Shown: positions 16,415-25,419 of the stretch, one piece after another
Position numbering within the stretch: the first letter of the stretch is position 1
Layout of the letters: every line of letters starts with the position of its first letter
Source of the DNA: Parathalassolituus penaei
GTDB taxonomy: Bacteria > Pseudomonadota > Gammaproteobacteria > Pseudomonadales > Oceanobacteraceae
Direction: 5' to 3'
Length of the DNA: 64,000 bases
Assembly (NCBI RefSeq): GCF_026626885.1
Contig: NZ_JAPNOA010000005.1
Span: 1-64,000 of the forward strand
Notes under the pieces: generated by a model
The model's input: only the letters and a program-made list of their open reading frames with translations
Told to the model about the DNA's origin: nothing
Database searches by the model: none
Program-made: the position numbers and the translations under genes

Positions 16415-18234
16415 CAGAAATTCTCCAGACGGAAATGACTGACCAGGGTTTGTTTGAACTTCTTAACCCGATGCAAGGCGTGGCGCAGCATGTTGCGGTC
16501 CACACTGCGCAGCAGTTTGACATCCAGCTGCTGGCTTAACCCGGGATTATCACCGCCGCGCTCCAGCTGCTGGCGCAGACGAATCCGCCAGAAAAAGATC
16601 AGCGCGTCCTTCAGACCCTGAGCGGTTTCGGCATCCACCAGCCCTTTTTCCTGCAGACGGTCGATACGTTCGAGAGTGTTGCAGTCATCAATCGCCTGTT
16701 CAAATGCAAGTGCTCGCACACCGTGCACCAGCGGAAAAATGCCACCCTTCTTGATATCCAGCTTGCCGTGATCCTCGCGGATATTACCGAGGATGGTCAG
16801 TGGCGTTTCAAACTGCAGCGCCGGTTTGGCAAAACGTGCCGACACAATACTGGCGCGCAGGGATTCCAGCTGCCAGCTGGCCTTGATCGGATGAAACAGG
16901 TGTGGACTACCACACACGGGTTCGGCATCCATAAAAATGGCCATATTCATCATGGCTTCCGGCTTGCCGGAGTCCAGCCAGCGCCGTACTCGGGCCTTCC
17001 AGCCATCGATGGTGTCAATCCAGCTATCGTTGATAAACATTACCCCGCCCGGACAAGGGGGATAACCAAAATCGAGCAAGGCCTGGTGCAACTGCTGCAA
17101 CAACGGCAATACGGCTTCGCGATCGTGCTCGTTTTCCAGAATGATGGCGTTGTCCTGATCCGTCTTGAGGATCTGCTCCCCTCGCCCTTCACTGCCCAAC
17201 ACCAGAATACACACCGCGCGGCGTAGACGTTCCGGGAAAATCAGTTCAAACGCACGGTGAATCAGACGGCGGTTAAGAGTGGTAATCAGCTCCTGCAGGG
17301 CAATCATCTTCACACCCTGGTTGTTCATGGTAGCCACCAGGTTTTCCAGACGACGCGATGCCGATACCAGATCTTTCAGGCTCTTGGCCTGTTCGATACG
17401 CATGGCAATGATATGAGAGTGAGTCGAGAAGGTACTGAGCATATCCATCAGCTCCAGCAACCCGACAATTTCGCCGTCGCGTTTTACAACAACACGCTCG
17501 ATTTTATGCTGGGTCATTTTCAGCAGCGCGTTGAACAGGAAGTCGCCGTAATTCACATGGATAAGATTGAACTGGGCAATGTCCTCCACCCGGGTCTGTT
17601 TGGTTTTGTCACCCAGCAGAGTCGACTTCAGCAAATCCGTGCCGGTAACAATCCCGACCCGCTCGCCATCACGCACCAGCAAGGCATCGTGCTTTTTTTC
17701 GAACATCAGCGAGGCCACACGGCTGAGATTGGTCTGGGGGGATACATACACCGCCGGGCGAATAACATCGTCATCAACCCGTGACAGAATAAATTCCGAT
17801 ACGCTCTGATCCTGCTGTTCTACCATCGACTGCTGGGTGCCGAGATCGGTATTGAAGAAAATCGACAGATCCCTGGACTCATTCAACAGCTCAATAAAAT
17901 CCTTGGCCTTGAGCAAATAACACAGGGTTTCTTCCAGTGCCCGGTATTGATGTTTGCAGCCGGACTCCAGCACTGCCCGCACATCAAAGATGTCCTCCTT
18001 GCCGTATTGGGTAAAGACATGCTCACCGGTTTCGTCCGTTTCCTCCACCACCCCCTTATAGATGATATAGACCCCTGGTGCCGACTGGCCCTTGCGCAAA
18101 ATCACTGCCCCAGCTGGAAAGAACACCAGATCCAGTCGCTGGGTCAGCCACGCCAGCTGGTCTTCCGATAGAAAACTGAAAGGCGGTTGATGAAGGTTGA
18201 TCTGCAAGGTCATGACAGGGCTCCTTTCGGACAT
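16414..18234 (-). CDS. cNMP-binding/CBS/DUF294 nucleotidyltransferase-like signalling protein
   Basis: This 606-residue soluble protein has a cyclic-nucleotide-binding-type domain (about 15-135), a pair of CBS domains (about 155-275), a DUF294 nucleotidyltransferase-like domain (about 300-430, with GSEGRGEQ followed by TDQDN as metal-binding motif) and a DUF294 C-terminal substrate-binding domain (about 450-600). The layout is related to GlnD-type transferases plus an adenylate-sensing module. It probably senses cNMP and adenylates and modifies or regulates an unknown partner. It is divergent from crbS and coupled to the exonuclease gene; both are conserved next to the acetate regulon. Confidence 0.9.
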   Translation of the reverse strand: MSERSPVMTLQINLHQPPFSFLSEDQLAWLTQRLDLVFFPAGAVILRKGQSAPGVYIIYKGVVEETDETGEHVFTQYGKEDIFDVRAVLESGCKHQYRALEETLCYLLKAKDFIELLNESRDLSIFFNTDLGTQQSMVEQQDQSVSEFILSRVDDDVIRPAVYVSPQTNLSRVASLMFEKKHDALLVRDGERVGIVTGTDLLKSTLLGDKTKQTRVEDIAQFNLIHVNYGDFLFNALLKMTQHKIERVVVKRDGEIVGLLELMDMLSTFSTHSHIIAMRIEQAKSLKDLVSASRRLENLVATMNNQGVKMIALQELITTLNRRLIHRAFELIFPERLRRAVCILVLGSEGRGEQILKTDQDNAIILENEHDREAVLPLLQQLHQALLDFGYPPCPGGVMFINDSWIDTIDGWKARVRRWLDSGKPEAMMNMAIFMDAEPVCGSPHLFHPIKASWQLESLRASIVSARFAKPALQFETPLTILGNIREDHGKLDIKKGGIFPLVHGVRALAFEQAIDDCNTLERIDRLQEKGLVDAETAQGLKDALIFFWRIRLRQQLERGGDNPGLSQQLDVKLLRSVDRNMLRHALHRVKKFKQTLVSHFRLENF

Positions 18235-18574
18235 TATCCGTGCCTGCCGCTACGGCAATCAGCCGGAATTGCGGACACTCGTTATTATTGTTGGCCCGCC
18301 AATCACGGGCATCCAGCTTTTCATTTAGCCCCCGTCATGAGTAGCAGGGAATGTGACCAAAGGCTAAAAATGCCAGCACTATGACCGGGATCAGTCCATA
18401 ATTGGTTAATGACACAATCGTTTATATGCCAATATAAATGCCAGATATACAACTTTGGTCATTCATCCATGACCATATCGATACGTCAGTAAGGGAGCGT
18501 GTTATGCTCCGCGGCGGTCAAAAAAGGCACAGTCTGCCCCGGCAGACCCGATAAGAACGAACACAAGGTGCAGC
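18235..18574. promoter_or_regulatory. Divergent promoter region of DUF294 gene and crbS, with two palindromes
   Basis: No gene is seen in these 340 bases. Two palindromes stand out: TTTATAT/ATATAAA (18421-18438) and TGGTCAT/ATGACCA with a six-base spacer (18456-18475), about 100-120 bases before crbS. Both could be operators, but no regulator can be named. Confidence 0.5.
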
Positions 18575-21500
18575 ATGATTCCGGTTTGGCAACTGGTCCT
18601 GATTTCAGTCCTGTATATCGTCACCCTGTTTGGTATCGCCTGGTACGGCGATCGTCGGGCTCACCTCGGCAAACCGATCCACAATTCCGGCCTCGTTTAC
18701 AGTTTGTCGCTGGCCGTCTACTGCACTTCATGGACGTTTTACGGCGCGGTTGGCCAGGCGGCTACCAGTGGCTGGATGTTCCTGGCTATTTACCTTGGGC
18801 CGATTCTGTTTCTGACCCTCTATTGGCGTTTGCTAGGCAAGATCATCCGGATTGCCAAGGAAAAACGTATCACCTCGATTGCCGATTTCATCGCCACCCG
18901 TTATGGCCGCGATCACACCCTGGCGATTCTGGTAACTCTGGTGGCAATTCTCTGCGTGGTGCCCTACATCGCCCTGCAGCTAAAAGCCATTTCCACCACC
19001 TTTGACCTGCTGATTGTGCCATTGGGGAATGACCCAACGGGGCCACATGACTTCTGGGAAGACACGGCGTTTTACATCAGCCTGGTGATGGCCATGTTTG
19101 TGATCGTATTTGGCACTCGGGATATCGACGCCAGTGAGCAACACCCCGGCATGATGTTGGCGATTGCATTTGAGTCGGTGGTGAAACTGGTGGCGTTTGT
19201 CGCCGTTGGCATCTGGGTGATGACCTATCTGTACGACTCTCCTACCGAACTGTTTGAGCTGACCCGCAAGGTCTTGCCGGAACATCCGCTGATTGCCGGC
19301 AAGATGGTCACGCTGTCATTCATGCTCCAAACCCTACTGGCCGGTTTTGCCATTCTGGCCTTGCCACGGCAGTTTCAGGTCAGTGTGATTGAAAACGAAT
19401 CGATCCAGCACATTCGAATTGCACGCTTCCTGTTCCCGATTTACCTGATCCTGATGATGTTGTTTGTGGTGCCGATTGCCCTCACCGGCCACCTGTTTAT
19501 GCAAGACATTGGCTTTGAACCGGATACCTATGTGCTGAGCCTTCCAGTCGCGCTGGGTCAGGAAGCACTTGCTGTCATGGCGTTTATTGGCGGTGGCAGC
19601 GCCGCCACCGGCATGATTATTGTCGCCACCATTGCCGTCAGCACCATGGTGTCCAACGAACTGGTGTTGCCCGCCATGTTCCGCCAGCAGCAGACCAGTA
19701 CCGATATGCAGCATTCCAGCAAGGTTCGCACACTGGTGTTAACCGTGCGCCGCCTGGTCATTCTGTCGATGATTCTGGGTTCCTATCTGTTTTATCGGCT
19801 GGTCGGCGAGTTCGACTCGTTGGCCGCCATTGGCATGTTGTCGTTTGCCGCTGCCGCCCAGTTTGCTCCTGCCCTGATCGGCGGCATGGTCTGGCAAGGC
19901 GGTAATCGCCAGGGTGCGATTGCCGGCCTGGTAGCTGGTGTCAGCGTCTGGTTCTACGGACTGATGTGGCCATTTATTACCCAGAACCTGCCCGGTGTCA
20001 GCGAAGATCATCTGGCCGATATTGTTGCCGGTTTTAATATCGACCAGTTCAGTACCGGGGTGATTCTAAGCCTCGTCAGCAACCTGTTTTTTTACATCCT
20101 GTTTTCTGTTGTCACCAGTGCCTCCGTGCGCGAACGTATGCTGGCCGGTGACTTCACCAGCGCCCGCAGCCTGACCCAAAAAGACCGCATTTTGCCAGCC
20201 TTCGACTGCAAGGTGGACGACGTTCGGGTAGTGCTGGAACGTATTCTCGGCTTCCGTAAAACCGATGACTTCTTTACCGATTATCAGGCCCGCCATGGCA
20301 TCCAGTACGACAATGCCATCGCCAGCAGCAGCCTGATTCAGGAAGCCGAAAAACTGCTCGGATCTGTGGTGGGATCCTCATCGGCACGGGTGATTTTTTC
20401 GACCCTGCTCGGTGGTGAGCGCATCCAGATTCGCGACCTCGCGTTCCTCGCCAGCGAAGCCAGTCAGGCCTTCTCCATGAGCCGTGAGCAATTACAGGCC
20501 GCACTGGAAAACCTGCAGCAAGGCGTCAGTGTGGTCGATCGCGACCTCAAACTGGTGGCCTGGAACCATCGTTATCTGGAAATTTTTAACTATCCGCCGG
20601 GCTTTATTCAGTCTGGCCGACCGATTCAGGAAGTGATCGCGTTTAACGCCAATCGCGGTTTTTGTGGCACCGGCGCGCTTGAAGAACAGGTCAACCGTCG
20701 TATGAGTTTCCTGCGCTCCGGCTCCGCCCACCAGTTCGAACGCTCGCTGCCCAATGGCGTGGTGATCTATATGCAGGGGCATCCGATGCCCGATGGCGGC
20801 TTTGTTACCAGTTTTACCGACATCACCGTCCACCGCCGTGCCGAACAGGCGCTGCGCGAGGCCAATGTATCCCTCGAACAACGGGTCGAAAAAAGCACCC
20901 AGCAGCTGGATGACGTAACCTCGCGCCTGATTGAAGCCAATAACAGCAAAACCCGCTTCCTGGCAGCCACCAGCCACGACCTGATGCAGCCACTCAACGC
21001 GGCCAAACTGTTCGCCTCCACGCTGGCGCAAAAACAGCTCAACGAGGAACAGGGCAAACTGCTGGAACACCTCGAAGGTGCGCTGCAATCCGCCGAAGAC
21101 GTGTTATCAGTTCTGGTGGAAATCGCCAAACTGGATGCGGGAGCCATGGAGCCCAACCCGCATGCCATCCAGCTCAGTACCGTATTAAAACCACTGCGCG
21201 ATGAATTCACTGCACTGGCGGCCGCCAAAGGGCTGAAGCTGAAAGTCCGCAATACCGGTTTATGGGTGCGCAGCGACGCCCACTGGTTACGTCGAATTCT
21301 GCAGAACCTGCTCAGTAATGCCGTGCGTTATACCCCGACAGGTGGTGTGGTGCTGGGGTGTCGTAAACGTGGCGAACAACTGGTGATTGAAGTCTGGGAT
21401 ACCGGCATCGGGATTCCATCATCCAAGCTGAAAGAGATTTTTGGCGAGTTCAAACGCCTGAATCAGGGCAAACAGGACAGCAAGGGGCTTGGGCTTGGCC

Positions 21501-22048
21501 TCGCTATTGTTGAACGTATGGCGAAACGTATGGGTCATGAAGTCAGTGTGCGCTCACGTCCCGGCAAAGGCACCTGTTTCAGCCTGACCGTTCCTGTTGC
21601 ACCGCCCGATCTCAGCCGTCAGGACAACCACGACTCACGGGTACTCGCCAGTGCCAGTTTTGAAGGGGTTCCGACCTTCTGTATTGATAACGACGAGGAA
21701 GTGCTGGCCGGTATGAACGCCCTGCTCGACAGCTGGCAATGCCAGGTGTACTCCTGCAATGGCCTGCAAGACGTCGACAATATTCCATTCAAGCCGCGCA
21801 TCATGCTGGCGGATTACCAGCTCGATAACGATGAAACCGGTTTGCAGGCGATGAACCACCTGCGCGAGAAATTCGCCGACCCACAGATTCCCGGCATTAT
21901 CATTTCCGCCGATCCGCGCCAGTCGGTATCCGAAGAAGCCAAAGCCAACGGTTATCATTATCTGCGCAAGCCGATTCGTCCGGCTGCACTGCGCGCGCTG
22001 ATCCGCCGTCTGATCAGCCAGCCTGCAGATCATGGCCAGCAAGACTAA
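18575..22048 (+). CDS. crbS: CrbS, SLC5 symporter-linked hybrid sensor histidine kinase
   Basis: The 1157-residue protein joins an N-terminal Na+/solute symporter-like membrane domain (about 1-520, some 13 helices), a linker of the STAC type, a PAS domain (about 640-760), a HisKA domain with His801 (SHDLMQPLN), an HATPase domain (N box LLSNAVRYTPTGG, DTGIGIP near 942, GLGLGLAIVERM) and a C-terminal receiver with Asp1080 (MLADYQLD) and the conserved KPI lysine. This is the architecture of CrbS/MxtR, the sensor of the acetate switch, which signals through CrbR to turn on acs and actP. The gene order symporter, exonuclease, DUF294, crbS, crbR, acs supports the call. AAGGTG precedes the start. 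Confidence 0.92.
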   Translation: MIPVWQLVLISVLYIVTLFGIAWYGDRRAHLGKPIHNSGLVYSLSLAVYCTSWTFYGAVGQAATSGWMFLAIYLGPILFLTLYWRLLGKIIRIAKEKRITSIADFIATRYGRDHTLAILVTLVAILCVVPYIALQLKAISTTFDLLIVPLGNDPTGPHDFWEDTAFYISLVMAMFVIVFGTRDIDASEQHPGMMLAIAFESVVKLVAFVAVGIWVMTYLYDSPTELFELTRKVLPEHPLIAGKMVTLSFMLQTLLAGFAILALPRQFQVSVIENESIQHIRIARFLFPIYLILMMLFVVPIALTGHLFMQDIGFEPDTYVLSLPVALGQEALAVMAFIGGGSAATGMIIVATIAVSTMVSNELVLPAMFRQQQTSTDMQHSSKVRTLVLTVRRLVILSMILGSYLFYRLVGEFDSLAAIGMLSFAAAAQFAPALIGGMVWQGGNRQGAIAGLVAGVSVWFYGLMWPFITQNLPGVSEDHLADIVAGFNIDQFSTGVILSLVSNLFFYILFSVVTSASVRERMLAGDFTSARSLTQKDRILPAFDCKVDDVRVVLERILGFRKTDDFFTDYQARHGIQYDNAIASSSLIQEAEKLLGSVVGSSSARVIFSTLLGGERIQIRDLAFLASEASQAFSMSREQLQAALENLQQGVSVVDRDLKLVAWNHRYLEIFNYPPGFIQSGRPIQEVIAFNANRGFCGTGALEEQVNRRMSFLRSGSAHQFERSLPNGVVIYMQGHPMPDGGFVTSFTDITVHRRAEQALREANVSLEQRVEKSTQQLDDVTSRLIEANNSKTRFLAATSHDLMQPLNAAKLFASTLAQKQLNEEQGKLLEHLEGALQSAEDVLSVLVEIAKLDAGAMEPNPHAIQLSTVLKPLRDEFTALAAAKGLKLKVRNTGLWVRSDAHWLRRILQNLLSNAVRYTPTGGVVLGCRKRGEQLVIEVWDTGIGIPSSKLKEIFGEFKRLNQGKQDSKGLGLGLAIVERMAKRMGHEVSVRSRPGKGTCFSLTVPVAPPDLSRQDNHDSRVLASASFEGVPTFCIDNDEEVLAGMNALLDSWQCQVYSCNGLQDVDNIPFKPRIMLADYQLDNDETGLQAMNHLREKFADPQIPGIIISADPRQSVSEEAKANGYHYLRKPIRPAALRALIRRLISQPADHGQQD

Positions 22049-22083
22049 CTCTTCCGAGCAGGAATAAAAAAAGCGCCATCAGG

Positions 22084-22456
22084 TAATGCTGATCAATTAA
22101 GGACTTTTAAACAGCCTGATCATTGATTTCCGAATTTTCCCAGCGCAGCTGGCTGCCCAATGCCCATCTGGGCGAGCCGGGATTCACCGCAACGGCCGAC
22201 CCGGCCGGGGCATGGATGCCCCGCAAGGCCAGTTGGTACAGGGATGTGCCATCTGGCCGGGGTCGAAAAGCTGTTGTCGGTGAAAACCGGAAACACGAGC
22301 CCTGTCGGGCTAAGCAGGGGGAGGCCCGCCCGGCCGGGGGACAAGGTCCCCCATGAGGGCATACGGTAGAGCCAATTAACAAGCCGAGCAGATCGTGACC
22401 AACCGATGCGGTAGCGACGTTTAAGAATGCCGACGGCTTTTAACTGATCGGCATTA
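22084..22456. mobile_element. MITE-like element with IS4-type inverted ends
   Basis: A 373-base segment is bounded by 17-base inverted repeats, TAATGCTGATCAATTAA (22084-22100) and TTAACTGATCGGCATTA (22440-22456), which match at 15 of 17 positions. It is flanked by a perfect 11-base direct repeat GCGCCATCAGG (22073-22083 and 22457-22467). Removing the element and one repeat restores a perfect bidirectional terminator between crbS and crbR. No transposase is encoded, so it is a non-autonomous element. The ends resemble what I recall of IS4-family termini, whose target duplications are also about 11-13 bases. The core (about 22130-22390) is the hairpin repeat that recurs at 35-36 kb. Confidence 0.85.
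22130..22390 (+). repeat. Solitary copy of the hairpin-rich repeat with CsrA-like loops
   Basis: About 260 bases are shared with each of the four tandem units at 35151-36451. On the plus strand it can form the hairpins GGGGCA-UGGA-UGCCCC (22207-22222), GGUACA-GGGA-UGUGCC (22235-22250) and GGGGGAC-AAG-GUCCCCC (22336-22352), plus a CGGU-GAAA-ACCG tetraloop. The second contains GUACAGGGAUGU, a full match to the CsrA/RsmA selection consensus RUACARGGAUGU with GGA in the loop. Its U-G pair is C-G in the tandem copies, which favours structure in plus-strand RNA, the sense of crbS. Function is inference. Confidence 0.8.
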
Positions 22457-22477
22457 GCGCCATCAGGCGCTTTTTTT
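22457..22477 (+). terminator. Terminator remaining for crbS after the MITE insertion
   Basis: The arms GCGCC and GGCGC around ATCA are followed by seven T residues. It now lies about 410 bases after the crbS stop, so crbS mRNA should carry the whole MITE in its 3' end. In the opposite direction, for crbR, the hairpin has lost its T-run, because the matching A-run stayed with the left copy of the duplication at 22066-22072. Confidence 0.8.
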
Positions 22478-22496
22478 ATATCCGCAGAACAACCAC

Positions 22497-23174
22497 TCAG
22501 TGCTGGGCACTGGCAATCTGGGTGTCTGGTCTTTCGATGTCGAGACTCTGTACTGCAATCACCGCCTGGGTACGAGTACGTACACCCAGTTTGCGGAAAA
22601 TCGCAGTAACGTGGGCCTTGATAGTGGCTTCACTGACGTCCAGATCATAAGCGATCTGCTTGTTCAGCATACCTTCGGCCATCATGGTCAATACCCGGAA
22701 CTGCTGAGGTGTCAGGCTGGCAAGACGCTCAGCCAGATCCAGCGCATTCTGGTTTGGTTGGTGTTGGTGACGACGTGCAACTTCCGGCAGGTACAGATCA
22801 CCTTCCAGCACCTGGCGGATGGCGACCGAAATATCCTCCAGCGAGGATGACTTGGCGATGTAACCAGACGCCTGATGATCCAGGGCCTGACACATGATGG
22901 CTGGGTCTTCACAAGCGGACACCACAATCACCGGAATCTCCGGGTAATGGGAACGCAGGAATACCAGACCAGAGTAACCGTGAGCACCGGGCATCTGCAG
23001 ATCGAGCAGAATCAGATCCGCATCGGCATGCTGTTCAACTACCAGTTGCAGTTCCGGCAACGATTCAGCCTGTTCAATGGTCACATCCGGGACCAGCTGT
23101 TTAACAGCCTGCTGCATGGCAGTCCGGAACAGGGGGTGATCGTCAGCAATAATTATTTTTTGAGCTAACTGCAT
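22497..23174 (-). CDS. crbR: CrbR, LuxR/NarL-family response regulator
   Basis: The 225-residue protein has a receiver domain (about 5-120; Asp11-Asp12 acidic pair, phosphoacceptor Asp58 in LLDLQMPG, Lys in YIAKSSS) and a LuxR-type helix-turn-helix (about 155-215, with NKQIAYDLDVSEATIKAHV). It is the expected partner of CrbS (ErdR/AgmR type) and activator of acs and the symporter genes. GGAGG lies six bases before the ATG at 23174, which decides the start over a longer frame. It is convergent with crbS and upstream of acs on the same strand, with separate transcription likely because acs has its own terminator. Confidence 0.92.
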   Translation of the reverse strand: MQLAQKIIIADDHPLFRTAMQQAVKQLVPDVTIEQAESLPELQLVVEQHADADLILLDLQMPGAHGYSGLVFLRSHYPEIPVIVVSACEDPAIMCQALDHQASGYIAKSSSLEDISVAIRQVLEGDLYLPEVARRHQHQPNQNALDLAERLASLTPQQFRVLTMMAEGMLNKQIAYDLDVSEATIKAHVTAIFRKLGVRTRTQAVIAVQSLDIERPDTQIASAQH

Positions 23175-23281
23175 GTAAATCCTCCACATAGCACAGAAAA
23201 ACTTCCGTGCGTCCCTCGTTACTCCAAATCCCCCACAGACTCAGAATAGCGGATGCACTGGGGAAATCCTGGCGAGCGCAC

Positions 23282-23317
23282 AAAAACAGACGCCGGCCGC
23301 AGAATTGCGGCCGGCGT
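23282..23317 (-). terminator. Rho-independent terminator of acs
   Basis: On the minus strand a perfect 12-base stem (ACGCCGGCCGCA with its complement, loop of four) is followed by TCTGTTTTTG, 30 bases after the acs stop. Confidence 0.9.
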
Positions 23318-23346
23318 TGTCAGTTTGCGCGATCAGACTGTCCGAA

Positions 23347-25299
23347 TCAACGACGATTCAGACGGTTCTCAACCAGGCTGTCTACTACTGATGGATCAGC
23401 CAGAGTGGATACGTCACCCAGTGCATCGTGTTCGTTGGCCGCGATTTTGCGCAGAATACGACGCATGATCTTGCCAGAACGGGTCTTCGGCAGTCCTGGA
23501 GTAATCTGAATCAGGTCCGGAGTGGCCACCGGGCCAATCTCGGTACGAACCCAGTTACGCAGTTCTTTCACCAGATCATCGCTGGCTTCTTCACCGGCAT
23601 TCAGCGTCACGTATACGTAGATACCCTGACCCTTGATGTCGTGCGGGTAACCCACCACTGCCGCTTCAGCCACTTTCGGGTGCGCAACCAGAGCAGATTC
23701 CACTTCAGCAGTACCCATGCGGTGACCGGAAACGTTGATCACGTCGTCCACACGGCCGGTGATCCAGTAGTAACCATCGGCATCACGACGAGCGCCGTCA
23801 CCGGTGAAGTACATACCACGGAAGGTAGAGAAGTAAGTCTGTACGAAGCGCTCGTGGTCACCGAATACGGAACGAGCCTGGCCAGGCCAGCTGTCCACGA
23901 TGACCAGGTTACCTTCCGTCGCGCCTTCCAGAATCATACCGGCGTTGTCGACCAGAGCTGGCTGCACACCGAAGAATGGACGGGTTGCAGAACCAGGCTT
24001 GGATGGAGTTGCACCTGGCAGAGGAACAATCATCACGCCGCCAGTTTCAGTCTGCCACCAGGTATCCACGATTGGGCAGCGCTGTTCGCCGACCACGTTG
24101 TAGTACCACTCCCAGGCTTCAGGGTTGATTGGCTCACCCACAGAACCCAGCAGACGCAGGGACTTGCGGCTGGTGCCTTCAATCGCTTTTTCACCTTCAG
24201 CCATCAGGGAACGGATAGCCGTTGGAGCGGTGTACAGAATGTTAACCTTGTGCTTGTCAACGATCTGGAACCAGCGGTTCACAGATGGGTAATTCGGCAC
24301 GCCTTCGGAGATCAGGGTAATACCACCGTTAGCCAGTGGACCGTAGATCAGGTAGGTGTGACCGGTAACCCAACCGATGTCAGCAGTACACCAGTACACA
24401 TCACCATCGTGGTAATCGAACACGTATTGGTGAGTGATGGAAGCCCATACCAGGTAACCGGCAGTAGAGTGCACCACGCCTTTTGGTTTACCGGTAGAAC
24501 CGGAGGTGTACAGAATGAACAGCGGGTCTTCAGCGTTCATTTCTTCTGGTGGACAGTTTGGAGAAGCGATTGACACCAGATCGTGGTACCACACGTCACG
24601 GGATGGGTGCCATGCGATATCGGAGCCAGTGCGTTTAACAACGATCACTTTTTCCAGAGATTTGATTTCAGGGTGAGTCAGAGCCTCATCCACGTTGGCC
24701 TTCAGAGCCACTTTCTTGCCAGCACGAACGCCTTCGTCAGACGTGATCACGATCTTGGCGTTAGAGTCTTCGATACGGCCAGCCAGAGCTTCCGGAGAGA
24801 AACCGCCAAACACCACCGAGTGAATCGCACCGATACGGGTACAAGCCAGCATGGCAACCGCGGCTTCCGGAATCATCGGCATATAGATACACACGACGTC
24901 GCCACGACGCACACCCTGACCACGCAGAGCGTTGGCGAAACGGCACACTTCTTCGTGCAGCTGCTTATAAGTGATGTTCTTGCTTTCGTTCGGGTTGTCA
25001 CCTTCCCAGATGATAGCGGTCTGGTCACCACGGGTTTCCAGGTGACGGTCCAGACAGTTGACAGAAGCGTTCAGGGTGCCGTCTTCGAACCAGCGGATCG
25101 CGCAGTTGTGATCATCGAAAGATACGTTGCGAACCTTGGTGAATGGACGCATCCACTCGATACGCTGCTGGCCCTGTTCGCGCCAGAAACCTTCCGGGTT
25201 GATAACAGATTGCTGATACATCTGGAGGTATTTATCGTTATCAATCCAGGCTGAATCCGCAAACTCCGGCTTCACCGGAAAAATCTTCTGATCGCTCAT
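23347..25299 (-). CDS. acs: Acetyl-CoA synthetase
   Basis: The 650-residue AMP-forming ligase has the P-loop [15 protein letters not shown] near residue 265, the adenylate-binding TYWQTE-equivalent [10 protein letters not shown] near 415, and a C-terminal [11 protein letters not shown] whose lysine is the catalytic and regulatory acetylation site. It activates acetate to acetyl-CoA by way of acetyl-AMP, the high-affinity scavenging route. GAGGGGAGACGCC precedes the ATG. Strong codon bias indicates high expression. It is the classical target of CrbS/CrbR, and a candidate CrbR box lies 108 bases upstream. Confidence 0.98.
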   Translation of the reverse strand: MSDQKIFPVKPEFADSAWIDNDKYLQMYQQSVINPEGFWREQGQQRIEWMRPFTKVRNVSFDDHNCAIRWFEDGTLNASVNCLDRHLETRGDQTAIIWEGDNPNESKNITYKQLHEEVCRFANALRGQGVRRGDVVCIYMPMIPEAAVAMLACTRIGAIHSVVFGGFSPEALAGRIEDSNAKIVITSDEGVRAGKKVALKANVDEALTHPEIKSLEKVIVVKRTGSDIAWHPSRDVWYHDLVSIASPNCPPEEMNAEDPLFILYTSGSTGKPKGVVHSTAGYLVWASITHQYVFDYHDGDVYWCTADIGWVTGHTYLIYGPLANGGITLISEGVPNYPSVNRWFQIVDKHKVNILYTAPTAIRSLMAEGEKAIEGTSRKSLRLLGSVGEPINPEAWEWYYNVVGEQRCPIVDTWWQTETGGVMIVPLPGATPSKPGSATRPFFGVQPALVDNAGMILEGATEGNLVIVDSWPGQARSVFGDHERFVQTYFSTFRGMYFTGDGARRDADGYYWITGRVDDVINVSGHRMGTAEVESALVAHPKVAEAAVVGYPHDIKGQGIYVYVTLNAGEEASDDLVKELRNWVRTEIGPVATPDLIQITPGLPKTRSGKIMRRILRKIAANEHDALGDVSTLADPSVVDSLVENRLNRR

Positions 25300-25406
25300 G
25301 GCGTCTCCCCTCTATTTAATTGTTTTATCGCTCAGTCCCTGTGTCTGAACAGCGAAGATACAGACTGCTCAGCCCATATTGGTCATTGGTGCCCTGTCCC
25401 TAAATT

Positions 25407-25419
25407 AGACAATGGTCTA
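25407..25419. promoter_or_regulatory. Candidate CrbR box upstream of acs
   Basis: AGACAATGGTCTA matches the motif before the symporter genes (13520-13532) at 11 of 13 positions, with the same AGAC-N4-GTCT dyad. It is placed about 108 bases before the acs start. That CrbR binds here is inference. Confidence 0.45.

Noticed and set aside
22107-22382. 91-codon minus-strand frame in the MITE as a cargo gene
   Set aside because: It is the same translated hairpin core as in the tandem array, not a protein.
23428-24573. 381-codon frame antisense to acs
   Set aside because: Same cause; acs is unambiguous over this stretch.
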